From Bacteroidetes/Chlorobi group bacterium ChocPot_Mid (GTDB taxonomy: Bacteria; Bacteroidota; Ignavibacteria; Kapaibacteriales; UBA2268): a DNA stretch of 11,907 nt. How positions within the stretch are numbered: the first letter of the stretch is position 1; the number at the start of each line of letters is the position of its first letter. This document shows, piece after piece, positions 1 to 6,702 of the stretch. The stretch is from positions 1 through 11,907 of the forward strand of contig RCNQ01000316.1 in the NCBI GenBank assembly GCA_003731675.1, in the 5' to 3' direction. A program made the translations under genes and the position numbers. The notes under the pieces are model-generated. The model had not been told where the DNA came from and searched no databases. It saw only the letters and a list, made by a program, of their open reading frames with translations.

Positions 1-1
1 A

Positions 2-748
2 AGTAGGAGATTCGATAAAGTGGACCATGAAAATAAGCTTTTCGATTTTATTTATTCTCAAAAACCAGACATTATTTGCTTACAAGAAACAAAAGCAGAT
101 GTTGAGCAAATTGATGAAAAAACAAGAATTCCTAATGGTTATTACGCATATTATCACTCATGCGAAAGAAAAAAAGGATACAGCGGAGTTGCGACATTCA
201 GCAAAATAAAACCTAAAAAAGTTAACTACAAGATTGGAATAGAAAAATTCGACATAGAAGGTAGAATTGTTGAAACTCATTTTGAAAAATTTATTCTTCT
301 GAATATTTATTTTCCGAAAGGTTATACCGACAATGAAAGATTAGACTATAAATTAGAATTTTATGACGCAATTTTCGAATACCTTGAAACATTCTCAAAA
401 ATGAATCAAAACATAATTGTTTGCGGTGATTACAATACTGCTCATAAGGAGATTGACTTGGCAAGACCTGATGAAAATGTGAATACATCAGGTTTTTTGA
501 AAATAGAAAGAGAGAAATTGGATACATTTGTAGATAAAGGTTATATAGATTGCTTTAGGGAATTCATAAAAGAAGGAGGGCACTATACCTGGTGGAGTCA
601 TAGGGGAAGAGCCAGGGAAAATAATATCGGCTGGCGTATAGATTACCATTTTTGTTCAAATAGCATGAAAAAATACTTGAAAAATTGCTATCAAATGCCT
701 GATATTATGGGTTCTGACCATTGCCCTGTTGTAGTGGAATTGATTTAA
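2..748 (+). CDS. xth: Exodeoxyribonuclease III (AP endonuclease), 5'-truncated
   Basis: This is a DNA repair enzyme of the exonuclease III / AP endonuclease family (EEP fold). It cleaves the backbone 5' of abasic sites and has 3'-5' exonuclease activity. The reading frame is open to the left edge: codons before the GTG at 20 read SRRFDK in frame, which fits the segment after the family's N-terminal SWNVNGIR. The GTG at 20 is therefore not the start, and roughly a dozen residues lie outside the window. Visible motifs in order are LQETKA (metal-binding Glu), YFPKGY (catalytic Tyr region), CGDYNTAHKEIDLARP (catalytic Asp and Asn), GWRIDYHF, and the C-terminal GSDHCPV with the catalytic Asp-His. 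The wording around WWSHRGRARENNIGWRIDY resembles the ExoA/Xth branch of Bacillus and Neisseria more than the E. coli branch. No terminator is visible after it. Family identification is secure. Confidence 0.95.
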   Translation, partial: SRRFDKVDHENKLFDFIYSQKPDIICLQETKADVEQIDEKTRIPNGYYAYYHSCERKKGYSGVATFSKIKPKKVNYKIGIEKFDIEGRIVETHFEKFILLNIYFPKGYTDNERLDYKLEFYDAIFEYLETFSKMNQNIIVCGDYNTAHKEIDLARPDENVNTSGFLKIEREKLDTFVDKGYIDCFREFIKEGGHYTWWSHRGRARENNIGWRIDYHFCSNSMKKYLKNCYQMPDIMGSDHCPVVVELI

Positions 749-787
749 TTCATTGATATTAAAAAGTTTATGATTGTTTTATGTCTA

Positions 788-933
788 ATTATAATAAAAT
801 AATTAAAATGAAATTAGTTGTTTAATAATTAATTAAAATTATCTAATTTGTAATTAACAATTAAGTTCTTTAAAAAATAATTTAAATTTTTGTTAAAAAA
901 TATTAATATTTTTTTCATTATAATAAAATAATT
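788..933. repeat. 17-nt direct repeat pair (788-804 and 917-933)
   Basis: ATTATAATAAAATAATT occurs exactly twice in the AT-rich spacer between xth and the CHASE2 operon, at 788-804 and 917-933. The second copy ends three bases before the -7 promoter element at 937-944, so it fills the spacer and upstream part of the promoter. It could be an operator or UP-like element, or simply low-complexity AT sequence. Confidence 0.5.
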
Positions 934-936
934 TTG

Positions 937-944
937 TATATTTG
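937..944 (+). promoter_or_regulatory. Bacteroidota-type -7 promoter element for the CHASE2 operon
   Basis: TATATTTG matches the TAnnTTTG -7 consensus of Bacteroidota housekeeping promoters exactly. It sits 19 nt upstream of the ATG at 964, which implies a very short leader. No TTG box at the expected -33 distance is visible (the region is TTTTTC), so the call rests on the -7 element and its position. AAAGG at 946-950 may serve as the ribosome binding site. Confidence 0.5.
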
Positions 945-963
945 AAAAGGAATTAATGACTAA

Positions 964-2247
964 ATGGTTATTAATCGTTCTAAAAAGATAAGATTTTTAA
1001 GTTGGGACAACTTGTTTGCGACGTTAGTTGTCTTTGGAATCATAAAATTTCTACCTGTGATATTCACAATAGATTTTTTAGACCCAATACAAAACACAAT
1101 ACAAGATTTTAATGCAGCAGATATAGTGTTTTCTCAACTCAGAGATTATGATGAGATTGAAAAAGATACGAATATTGTTCTTGTAAATATTGGTGAGTTG
1201 AATAGAGGTGGCATTGCTGACTTAGTAAATAAAGTAAATTCATACGAGCCGAGAGTAATTGGAATTGATAGCTTTTTCCGAAACCGGAAAAATCATGATT
1301 TAGACAGTGCTTTGTCTGATGCTCTCAGCAAAGTAAAGAACTTGGTAATAGTCAGTCAAGCAGTCGATTTTGATGATGATTTTATATTTGATACTGTTTT
1401 ATTTTCTCATCCTTTATTCAGTAGCAAAGCTGTGAATGCTTATGCGAATATTGTAACTGATGAGAGTGCAGGATTCAGAGTAGTAAGAGCAATAACACCG
1501 AAAGAAATAATTAAAGATAGTATATATTTGTTCTTTGCAGTAGAAGTGGCTAAGAAGGTTTACCCTGAGAAAGTTAAAAAGTTTCTCGCAAGGGATAACG
1601 AAGTTGAATTCGTCAATTATAAGAGAAATATTTATAATCATAAATATACAGCTCTTGATGTAAATGACGTATTACAAAATAAAGTTGATCTTAGCTTTTT
1701 AAAAGATAAAATAGTGCTTATGGGGTTTTTAGGACCTGACATTAATACATTGGTATTTGAAGATATATTCTTTACACCGATGAATGAGCACTATTTAGGC
1801 AAGGCGATTCCGGATATGTATGGTGTTGTGGTTCATGCTAATGTGATATCAATGATAAGGGAAGAAGATTATATTGCGACTTCATCTCAATGGTTGAAAT
1901 TACTTATAACTTTTTTCATAGTCTATTGCAACATGGCATTGTTTTATTTTATATCTGTTAGATATGAGGATGCATACGAGATGGCTAATTTGATAATTAC
2001 CATGTCTGAGTTGGTATTGATGTTCACGATAATGATTTATGTGTTCTATTGGTTTACCTATGATATTGGATTAAGAGATGCGACTGTATTTGGGATACTG
2101 TTTTCAGCAACAAGTTTTGAGTTGTATCACGGGTCTTTCAAGCCAATAATTAAGAATGTTTATAACAAGGTAAAGAAGAAATTAATCGGTAGAGCATCAG
2201 AAAGATTTGTAGATGAATTTAAAACGGACCAAGAAAAGGAAAGTTGA
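964..2247 (+). CDS. Stand-alone CHASE2-domain membrane protein (copy 1)
   Basis: This is a 427-residue membrane protein with CHASE2 sensor architecture. It has an N-terminal transmembrane helix (about 16-36) and a large extracytoplasmic domain (about 40-305). Three closely spaced helices follow (about 309-331, 341-364, 370-387), then a charged cytoplasmic tail of about 40 residues. CHASE2 hallmarks are the TNIVLVNIGE strand after the helix, RVIGIDSFF, KDKIVLMG, and the domain-closing PDMYGVVVHANVISM before the helices. In known families CHASE2 feeds a histidine kinase, adenylate/guanylate cyclase or Ser/Thr kinase on the cytoplasmic side; here no output domain exists. It is the first gene of a three-gene operon, 3 nt before a paralogue that shares FFTP and PDMYG and ends with a matching YH-x-S-x-KP motif. 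The ligand is unknown. The CHASE2 call comes from remembered family features, not a search. A scaffold or transport-like role cannot be excluded. Confidence 0.8.
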   Translation: MVINRSKKIRFLSWDNLFATLVVFGIIKFLPVIFTIDFLDPIQNTIQDFNAADIVFSQLRDYDEIEKDTNIVLVNIGELNRGGIADLVNKVNSYEPRVIGIDSFFRNRKNHDLDSALSDALSKVKNLVIVSQAVDFDDDFIFDTVLFSHPLFSSKAVNAYANIVTDESAGFRVVRAITPKEIIKDSIYLFFAVEVAKKVYPEKVKKFLARDNEVEFVNYKRNIYNHKYTALDVNDVLQNKVDLSFLKDKIVLMGFLGPDINTLVFEDIFFTPMNEHYLGKAIPDMYGVVVHANVISMIREEDYIATSSQWLKLLITFFIVYCNMALFYFISVRYEDAYEMANLIITMSELVLMFTIMIYVFYWFTYDIGLRDATVFGILFSATSFELYHGSFKPIIKNVYNKVKKKLIGRASERFVDEFKTDQEKES

Positions 2248-2250
2248 TAG

Positions 2251-3465
2251 ATGAGATTTTTTAAATGGGACCATATAATCTGTACTGTATTGCTATTTTT
2301 AGGGATGCTTCTCTTTCCCATGCTGTTTAGTTTCAAGATGTTTGAACCATTAAAATTATCATTAAGTGATTTCAGAATAACAGATATAGTGGATTCAAAA
2401 ATTGTTGAAAGAGACCAAATCGAAGCCGATACAAATATGATTTTAATAAATAGTATAGAAGATAATGAGGAACTCAGAAATATCCAACTGGCAAGAGTAT
2501 TGATGATAGTTAAATCATGTAATCCAAAAACAATAGGAATAAAAAAGATAATCAGGAAGAGTGATTTTGAAAAAGAAAACGAATTGCTGGCAATGGTTCT
2601 GAAAGAGACTCCTAATCTTGTTTTTTCGATACATTTTGAAGATTTTGATAGGGAGACAAACAGCTACAAAAAAATAGAAAGGTCAGACAGGTACTTTACG
2701 CAATTTGGGGTTGAGGGATTTGATAACTTTCTTGCAGTATATGATGAAAGAGTTCACACAATCAGGCATTTTACTCCAAAAATGAAAGTAGGCAATAAAG
2801 AGTATAATTCGTTTTCAGTAGAATTGGTTAAGAAATATAAGCCAGAAGCAATCAAGAAGCTGAAATCACGTAACAAAGAGCAGGAAATGATTAATTACCT
2901 TGGAAATTATCACTTTTCAAGGATGGAAGTAGAAGACATTTTAAACAGGAATTTTGAACCTGAATATTTAAGAAATAAGCTTGTGGTAATTGGCAGAATA
3001 TCAACAAGAAATGGAATAGATTCGAATATGGCATTGGAAGATGTATTTTTTACGCCACTAAATGACAGTTATACGGGCAAAGCATTTCCGGATATGTATG
3101 GAAGTATATTGCATGCAAATATAATGTCAATGATTATAAACGGGAATTACCTTGCATCAATGCCAAACTGGATAATAATCATCATATCAATCTTATTAGT
3201 ATATTTCAATATGGTAATTTTCACTTATATTACAGTTAGAAATAAAAAATGGTATGAGATATTCAGTTTACTGGTTTTTGTTATAGAATCAATTTTGATT
3301 TTAGCGGCAACAATTATCAGTTTTATTTATTATAAATATGAAATGAATTTAACAATACCGATATTTGCAATAGCATTATCGATAATTATATATGAAATAT
3401 ATCATAGTTCAATGAAACCATTAACAATAAAAACATATTACAAATTTATTCACAAGGGGTACTAA
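2251..3465 (+). CDS. Stand-alone CHASE2-domain membrane protein (copy 2)
   Basis: This 404-residue paralogue of the preceding gene has the same layout. One helix (about 8-28) is followed by an extracytoplasmic CHASE2 region (about 32-300), then three helices (about 306-327, 337-360, 366-384) and a cytoplasmic tail of only about 20 residues. Aligned by eye, the strongest shared stretch is residues 263-294 (ED-x-FFTP, N-x-x-Y-x-GKA, PDMYG, HAN, SMI), followed near the C terminus by YHSSMKP. The family's usual GIDxxF strand has become TIGIKKI, so the acidic position of copy 1 is lost. The ATG follows the upstream stop by 3 nt, with a good Shine-Dalgarno (AAAGGA, 2235-2240), indicating translation from the same mRNA. 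Like copy 1 it has no enzymatic output domain. The two could form a heterodimer with the secreted protein encoded next; that is inference. Confidence 0.78.
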   Translation: MRFFKWDHIICTVLLFLGMLLFPMLFSFKMFEPLKLSLSDFRITDIVDSKIVERDQIEADTNMILINSIEDNEELRNIQLARVLMIVKSCNPKTIGIKKIIRKSDFEKENELLAMVLKETPNLVFSIHFEDFDRETNSYKKIERSDRYFTQFGVEGFDNFLAVYDERVHTIRHFTPKMKVGNKEYNSFSVELVKKYKPEAIKKLKSRNKEQEMINYLGNYHFSRMEVEDILNRNFEPEYLRNKLVVIGRISTRNGIDSNMALEDVFFTPLNDSYTGKAFPDMYGSILHANIMSMIINGNYLASMPNWIIIIISILLVYFNMVIFTYITVRNKKWYEIFSLLVFVIESILILAATIISFIYYKYEMNLTIPIFAIALSIIIYEIYHSSMKPLTIKTYYKFIHKGY

Positions 3466-3466
3466 A

Positions 3467-4411
3467 ATGAAAAAATTACAAATTTCAATGATTGCCTGTC
3501 TATTAGTTTTGGCTCTTACAGCTTCATTAATGGCTCAAGGTTATGAATTCAAAGTAATGGCTTCCAAAGGTAAATCGGAAGTTCAAAAAGAGAATTCAAC
3601 TAACTGGGCTGACTTGAAGGTAGGAACACAATTAGGAAGCAAAGACAAAATCAAGTTAACGGCTAACACATACTTGAGTCTTATTCATAAATCGGGTAAG
3701 ACAATCGAGTTAAAGAACGCCGGAACATATTCTGTTGCTGAACTCAGCACAGGATTGTCATCAAATCAAGCGAACGTATCAAAACGTTTTTCTGATTATT
3801 TGATGGCAGAAATAAGTAGTTCAGATGACTTAATGAGTAGCAAGAAAGGCGACAAGAAAACAACGGGGTCTGTTGAAAGAAGCATGAACACACAGCCTTT
3901 TGTTGACAGAAATGCTTTACAGTTAAACTCACCAAGAAAAATTAATTTGTTGAGCAATGTCTTCACATTCCGCTGGAATGAGTTCGAAAATGCAAAAGAG
4001 TACGAGTTTACTTTGACTGACAGATTTGATAAACCTGTATTCACTAAAACCGTTATAGGTAACTCTTTTACTTTAAACGCTGACGAAATGAAATTGGATA
4101 AGGATACATATTATTTTTGGAGAGTAAAAGCCAAAGGTAATGATAAAAGCAAATCAGATGATGCTTGCTTCCTTGTTCTTTCAAATGAGAAAGTAAAGGC
4201 AATTAAGGATACAGTTGAAACAATTAGAAAGGAAGTCGGGGACGATAATGCAACTTCAAAGATGATTCTTGCAGCATATTACGAACAGAATTTCCTTGTT
4301 GAAGAAGCTTTGAAGTCTTTCAAAGAAGCTGTTGCTATGGCTCCTGAAATTGACCAATATAAGAATCTTTACAAGAGATTTTTACAGAAATATCATTTGT
4401 CAGAGAAATAA
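3467..4411 (+). CDS. Secreted protein with FecR-like, Fn3-like and TPR-like regions
   Basis: This is a 314-residue exported protein, third in the CHASE2 operon, starting 1 nt after the previous stop with a strong ribosome site (AAGGGG, 3454-3459). A clear signal peptide covers residues 1-23 (cleavage probably LMA|Q). Residues 28-95 look like a FecR-type beta domain (W-x-x-L-x-x-G-x-x-L, D-x-I, SGKTIELKNAGTYSV). Residues about 153-239 form a fibronectin-III-like strand-rich domain (FRWNEFENAKEYEFTL, YYFWRVKA). Residues 265-308 read like one TPR unit (AAYYEQNFLVEEALKSFKEAV, then AP). It lacks the N-terminal cytoplasmic helices and membrane span of classical FecR anti-sigma regulators, so it should act wholly outside the cytoplasm, perhaps binding glycan or the CHASE2 domains. 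Domain names are from pattern recognition; the function is unknown. A terminator follows 18 nt after the stop. Confidence 0.8.
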   Translation: MKKLQISMIACLLVLALTASLMAQGYEFKVMASKGKSEVQKENSTNWADLKVGTQLGSKDKIKLTANTYLSLIHKSGKTIELKNAGTYSVAELSTGLSSNQANVSKRFSDYLMAEISSSDDLMSSKKGDKKTTGSVERSMNTQPFVDRNALQLNSPRKINLLSNVFTFRWNEFENAKEYEFTLTDRFDKPVFTKTVIGNSFTLNADEMKLDKDTYYFWRVKAKGNDKSKSDDACFLVLSNEKVKAIKDTVETIRKEVGDDNATSKMILAAYYEQNFLVEEALKSFKEAVAMAPEIDQYKNLYKRFLQKYHLSEK

Positions 4412-4429
4412 TAATTTAGAATTCGAAAC

Positions 4430-4473
4430 AACGAAATCTTCGATATATTTATCGGAGGTTTCGTTTTTTTTTT
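4430..4473 (+). terminator. Rho-independent terminator of the CHASE2-FecR operon
   Basis: A 16-bp stem (4430-4445 with 4450-4465) has a 4-nt TATT loop. The T-run from the 3' arm extends to 4473. Two of the pairs are G-U wobbles in plus-strand RNA; they would be A-C mismatches in minus-strand RNA. The structure therefore works on the plus strand. Confidence 0.92.
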
Positions 4474-4485
4474 ATAAATTTTTTT

Positions 4486-4532
4486 ACAGTCAATCATAAA
4501 ATAATTTTCATGGTTGGCTGTTTTATTTTTTT
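4486..4532 (+). terminator. Second terminator-like hairpin, just upstream of the thioredoxin-like gene
   Basis: A 12-bp stem (ACAGTCAATCAT 4486-4497 with ATGGTTGGCTGT 4510-4521) includes two G-U wobbles and a 12-nt AT loop. The loop can itself pair AAAAT with ATTTT. A T-rich tract (4522-4532, one A) follows. It lies 12 nt after the end of the first terminator and 26 nt before the ATG at 4559. It is either a tandem back-up terminator or an attenuator in the leader of the next gene. Confidence 0.75.
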
Positions 4533-4558
4533 AAAATTATATATTATTGAGGGAAAAA

Positions 4559-5116
4559 ATGGCAGAAACCGCTTCAAAAATGATAGCACTAGGAACAAAG
4601 GCTCCGGATTTTACTTTGCCTGATACAGTTTCGGGAAAAGAATTATCGTTAAATGAATTAAAGTCCGAAATTGCCACAGTTGTAATGTTTATCTGTAATC
4701 ATTGTCCTTATGTTATTCATATAAATAAGGTGCTTGTAGATGTAGCAAACCGATATATCAAAAAAGGGATAAGTTTTATAGCTGTCAGCTCCAATGATGT
4801 TGCAAATTATCCTGAAGATTCACCTTCACGGATGAAAGAACAGGCAATAAGGTTAGCTTATCCTTTCCCGTATCTTTATGATGAGACTCAATCTGTAGCA
4901 CGAGCTTATGATGCCGCTTGCACACCTGATTTTTTTGTTTTTGATAAAGAAATGAAGCTTGTTTACAGAGGGCAATTTGATGATGCAAGACCAGGAAATG
5001 GAATACCTGTTACCGGACAGGATTTGAGCAGTGCGTTAGATGCAATTTTAAAAGGAGAAATAGTATTTGCTCAGCAGAAACCGAGTATGGGTTGTAATAT
5101 TAAATGGAAGAAATAG
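4559..5116 (+). CDS. Thioredoxin-fold redox protein (AhpC/TSA-like, CNHCP type)
   Basis: This is a 185-residue cytoplasmic thioredoxin-superfamily protein with no signal peptide. The N terminus has the redoxin pattern GTKAPDFTLPD. The active-site region is MFICNHCPYV with C46-x-x-C49, and the cis-Pro loop is CTPDFFVFD (P123). The end, PSMGCNIKWK, is typical of a group of stand-alone peroxiredoxin-like thioredoxins carrying the CNHCP(Y/F) motif. Extra cysteines at 121 and 179 could form a second disulfide. It is likely a thiol-disulfide oxidoreductase or peroxidase-like protein of unknown substrate. I chose ATG 4559 over the upstream TTG 4547 because GAGGG (4549-4553) is a good ribosome site 5 nt before the ATG and would lie inside the longer version. 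No exact promoter element is visible between the second hairpin and the start. It converges on the next gene with an 8-nt gap. Confidence 0.9.
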   Translation: MAETASKMIALGTKAPDFTLPDTVSGKELSLNELKSEIATVVMFICNHCPYVIHINKVLVDVANRYIKKGISFIAVSSNDVANYPEDSPSRMKEQAIRLAYPFPYLYDETQSVARAYDAACTPDFFVFDKEMKLVYRGQFDDARPGNGIPVTGQDLSSALDAILKGEIVFAQQKPSMGCNIKWKK

Positions 5117-5124
5117 TTTAGAAA

Positions 5125-5673
5125 TCAGAATTGTCTTTTGTAGTTAAACCAGCCATCGGTCACCGATACTTTTAAAGTATCGGTGCCTCTGACGTTAGTT
5201 GCATCAAAATTGAAAGTTCCAACTACCTTTGTTTCAATAAGACCAATATTCATAACAGAAAAATCAACTGTACCAGTCTGAGCCCAATATTGTCGTTGGT
5301 TTGTTTTGTCTCCATAATCAGACATGAAAGATATCATAGCATAATTATCTTTGTCTGAAGTGTATCTTGGGTCAATGACTGTAAAAGTCTTTACAGTATC
5401 GTTCTCGGCTTTCCTGAAAATAGAAATAACGAGAGCATAGCTCCTTTTATTGATTGTAGCATCGGTACTGAACTGGAACTGGTTTTGGTTACCGCTGATA
5501 ATGGCAATGAAACCTTTTTTTGAAATATAATCCATATTTATATCACCAGTCATTTTGAATCCGACGACATTGGGATAATTAATTACCGGAGGTTCGCTGT
5601 CACAAGCAATGATTGATATACTTATGACAAGGAAAACAAGGTTGAGATAATATTTCTTAAAACCAATTTTCAA
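5125..5673 (-). CDS. Small putative lipoprotein, unknown function
   Basis: This is a 182-residue protein with a hydrophobic N terminus and lipobox ending SIIAC, so the lipid would attach at C24, followed by DSEPP. The rest is strand-rich, with no catalytic motif I recognise. The last 40 residues (VVGTFNFDATN, then DTLKVSVTDGWFNYKR) resemble small Bacteroidota lipoproteins of the DUF6252 type, a weak match from memory. No ATG lies near the start. The best candidate is TTG 5671-5673, 13 nt after the FKBP stop, with no clear Shine-Dalgarno; an ATT in frame at 5680-5682 is an alternative. It is probably expressed with the FKBP gene as a two-gene lipoprotein operon. Its 3' end carries a perfect inverted repeat (5161-5185). 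Confidence 0.75.
   Translation of the reverse strand: MKIGFKKYYLNLVFLVISISIIACDSEPPVINYPNVVGFKMTGDINMDYISKKGFIAIISGNQNQFQFSTDATINKRSYALVISIFRKAENDTVKTFTVIDPRYTSDKDNYAMISFMSDYGDKTNQRQYWAQTGTVDFSVMNIGLIETKVVGTFNFDATNVRGTDTLKVSVTDGWFNYKRQF
5161..5185. repeat. Perfect 12-bp inverted repeat inside the lipoprotein gene
   Basis: CACCGATACTTT (5161-5172) and AAAGTATCGGTG (5174-5185) are exact reverse complements around a single T. It lies within the 3' end of the minus-strand lipoprotein gene, coding for TDTLKVS, and begins 45 nt past the stop of the convergent thioredoxin-like gene. It lacks a T-run in either direction, so it is not a standard terminator. It could still fold in the 3' part of either transcript. 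Confidence 0.7.
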
Positions 5674-5686
5674 TTTTGTAATCTGA

Positions 5687-6400
5687 TTATTTAACTTCTA
5701 AAAGTTCAACTTCAAAAACTATTGTTGCGTTAGGACCAATGACAGGTGGAGCACCTCTTGGACCATAAGCAAGAGAGTCAGGTATCCAGAATTTGTACTT
5801 AGCTCCTTCTTTCATAAGCTGTACACCTTCTGACCATCCTTTGATTACCTGATTTAATCCGAATTCAGCAGGTTGACCTCTTTCGATAGAGCTATCGAAC
5901 ACTTTACCATTGAGCAATGTGCCGTGATAATGAACTTTAACCTGGCTTTCAGCTGTTGGCTTTTTTCCTGTTCCTTCTTTAATAACCATGTATTGCAAAC
6001 CACTCGGAGTAGTTTTCACACCTGGTTTCTTTTGATTTTCAGCAAGAAATTTTTCACCTTCTGCTTTATTGCTTTCCATTTCTTTCATAAATCTTTCTTG
6101 TTGTTTAGACTGTAAGTTTGATTGAAAAGCAGTCATAACTTCCTGCATTTGTTTTTGTGTTAGTTTGGATGAATCACCTTTCATTATTGTCTGCATCGCA
6201 GCCGCAAGTATTTTTGCATCCAACATAACTGAGTCTGTTTTCAATTGAGTTCCCAAATTGACTCCGATAGCGTAAGCAACTGAATCTAATTGAGTTTTCA
6301 ATTCAACCTTTGTGTCAATTTCACCGTTTTTTTCTGAGCATGCTTCGATGGTGCTGAGAAGCAAACCAAAAAACAACAGCATTGCAATTCTATAATACAT
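5687..6400 (-). CDS. FKBP-type peptidyl-prolyl cis-trans isomerase, Mip/FkpA-like lipoprotein
   Basis: This 237-residue prolyl isomerase helps fold envelope proteins. The signal region ends IEAC, giving a lipoprotein at C21; Glu at -2 is unusual for a lipobox but tolerable. Residues about 30-125 form the helical FKBP N-terminal dimerisation region (LDSVAYAIGVNLGTQLK and a long Gln/Lys/Glu-rich helix). Residues 145-236 are the FKBP catalytic domain with the binding-pocket residues: VHYHG (Y158), VFDSS (F168, D169), QVIKGW (V185, I186, W189), AYG (Y212) and the final IVFEVELLEV (F229). The length and architecture match Mip/FkpA/FklB proteins. The ribosome site AGGAGA (plus-strand 6405-6410) is strong, 4 nt before the ATG. 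A -7 promoter element lies about 50 nt upstream. It is first in an operon with the small lipoprotein downstream. Confidence 0.94.
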   Translation of the reverse strand: MYYRIAMLLFFGLLLSTIEACSEKNGEIDTKVELKTQLDSVAYAIGVNLGTQLKTDSVMLDAKILAAAMQTIMKGDSSKLTQKQMQEVMTAFQSNLQSKQQERFMKEMESNKAEGEKFLAENQKKPGVKTTPSGLQYMVIKEGTGKKPTAESQVKVHYHGTLLNGKVFDSSIERGQPAEFGLNQVIKGWSEGVQLMKEGAKYKFWIPDSLAYGPRGAPPVIGPNATIVFEVELLEVK

Positions 6401-6449
6401 AAAATCTCCTAAAAAAATATAAAATCAGTAATTTAAATTATATAGATTA

Positions 6450-6457
6450 CAAAATTA
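6450..6457 (-). promoter_or_regulatory. -7 promoter element for the FKBP-lipoprotein operon
   Basis: The minus strand reads TAATTTTG, an exact TAnnTTTG match, 49 nt upstream of the FKBP ATG. No clear TTG box is visible at the -33 distance. The minus-strand sequence continues TAATC, as it does after the corresponding element before prfA. Confidence 0.45.
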
Positions 6458-6702
6458 GCTAAAAGCTATAAATATTAAAACTTTTAATTTATTATATAAT
6501 TTCTTTCTGGTTCACTGCTTAGCTTTTTTAATTATATTAATGCCTTTTAAATGGAAAATGTTAATTTTCTAAGTCATTATTTACATAAGAGATAAAATTC
6601 TTAAGAGTTGTTTATCATTGATTTCATTCATTCTTAGAAATATGCAATTAGCAATAGATGAAAACAAGAGACAAAAGTCATAATTCTTGTGAATTGAGAA
6701 CT
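6458..6702. other. AT-rich gene-free spacer between the FKBP operon and ettA
   Basis: Together with the flanking promoter and hairpin this makes a 337-nt gap (6401-6737) between two minus-strand genes. I see no convincing gene, RNA structure or mobile-element remnant. The only ATG-led frame of note is a 20-codon one at 6658 without a ribosome site. Confidence 0.6.

Noticed and set aside
20..22. GTG as the start codon of the exonuclease III gene
   Set aside because: The frame is open to the window edge and codons before it (SRRFDK) fit the family sequence after the missing SWNVNGIR, so the real start is outside the window.
749..936. Possible terminator after xth
   Set aside because: The spacer is almost entirely A/T. 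Only weak AT pairings such as CTAATT with AATTAG around a 21-nt loop were found, with no GC-containing stem plus T-run.
1273..1292. 8-bp perfect inverted repeat with T-rich and A-rich flanks inside CHASE2 copy 1
   Set aside because: It is explained by coding for SFFRNRK and sits mid-gene with no sign of internal termination or a promoter; likely chance.
3467..4411. Third operon gene as a classical FecR anti-sigma regulator
   Set aside because: It has a cleavable signal peptide at the very N terminus, no cytoplasmic anti-sigma helices and no membrane span, and no sigma factor gene is adjacent.
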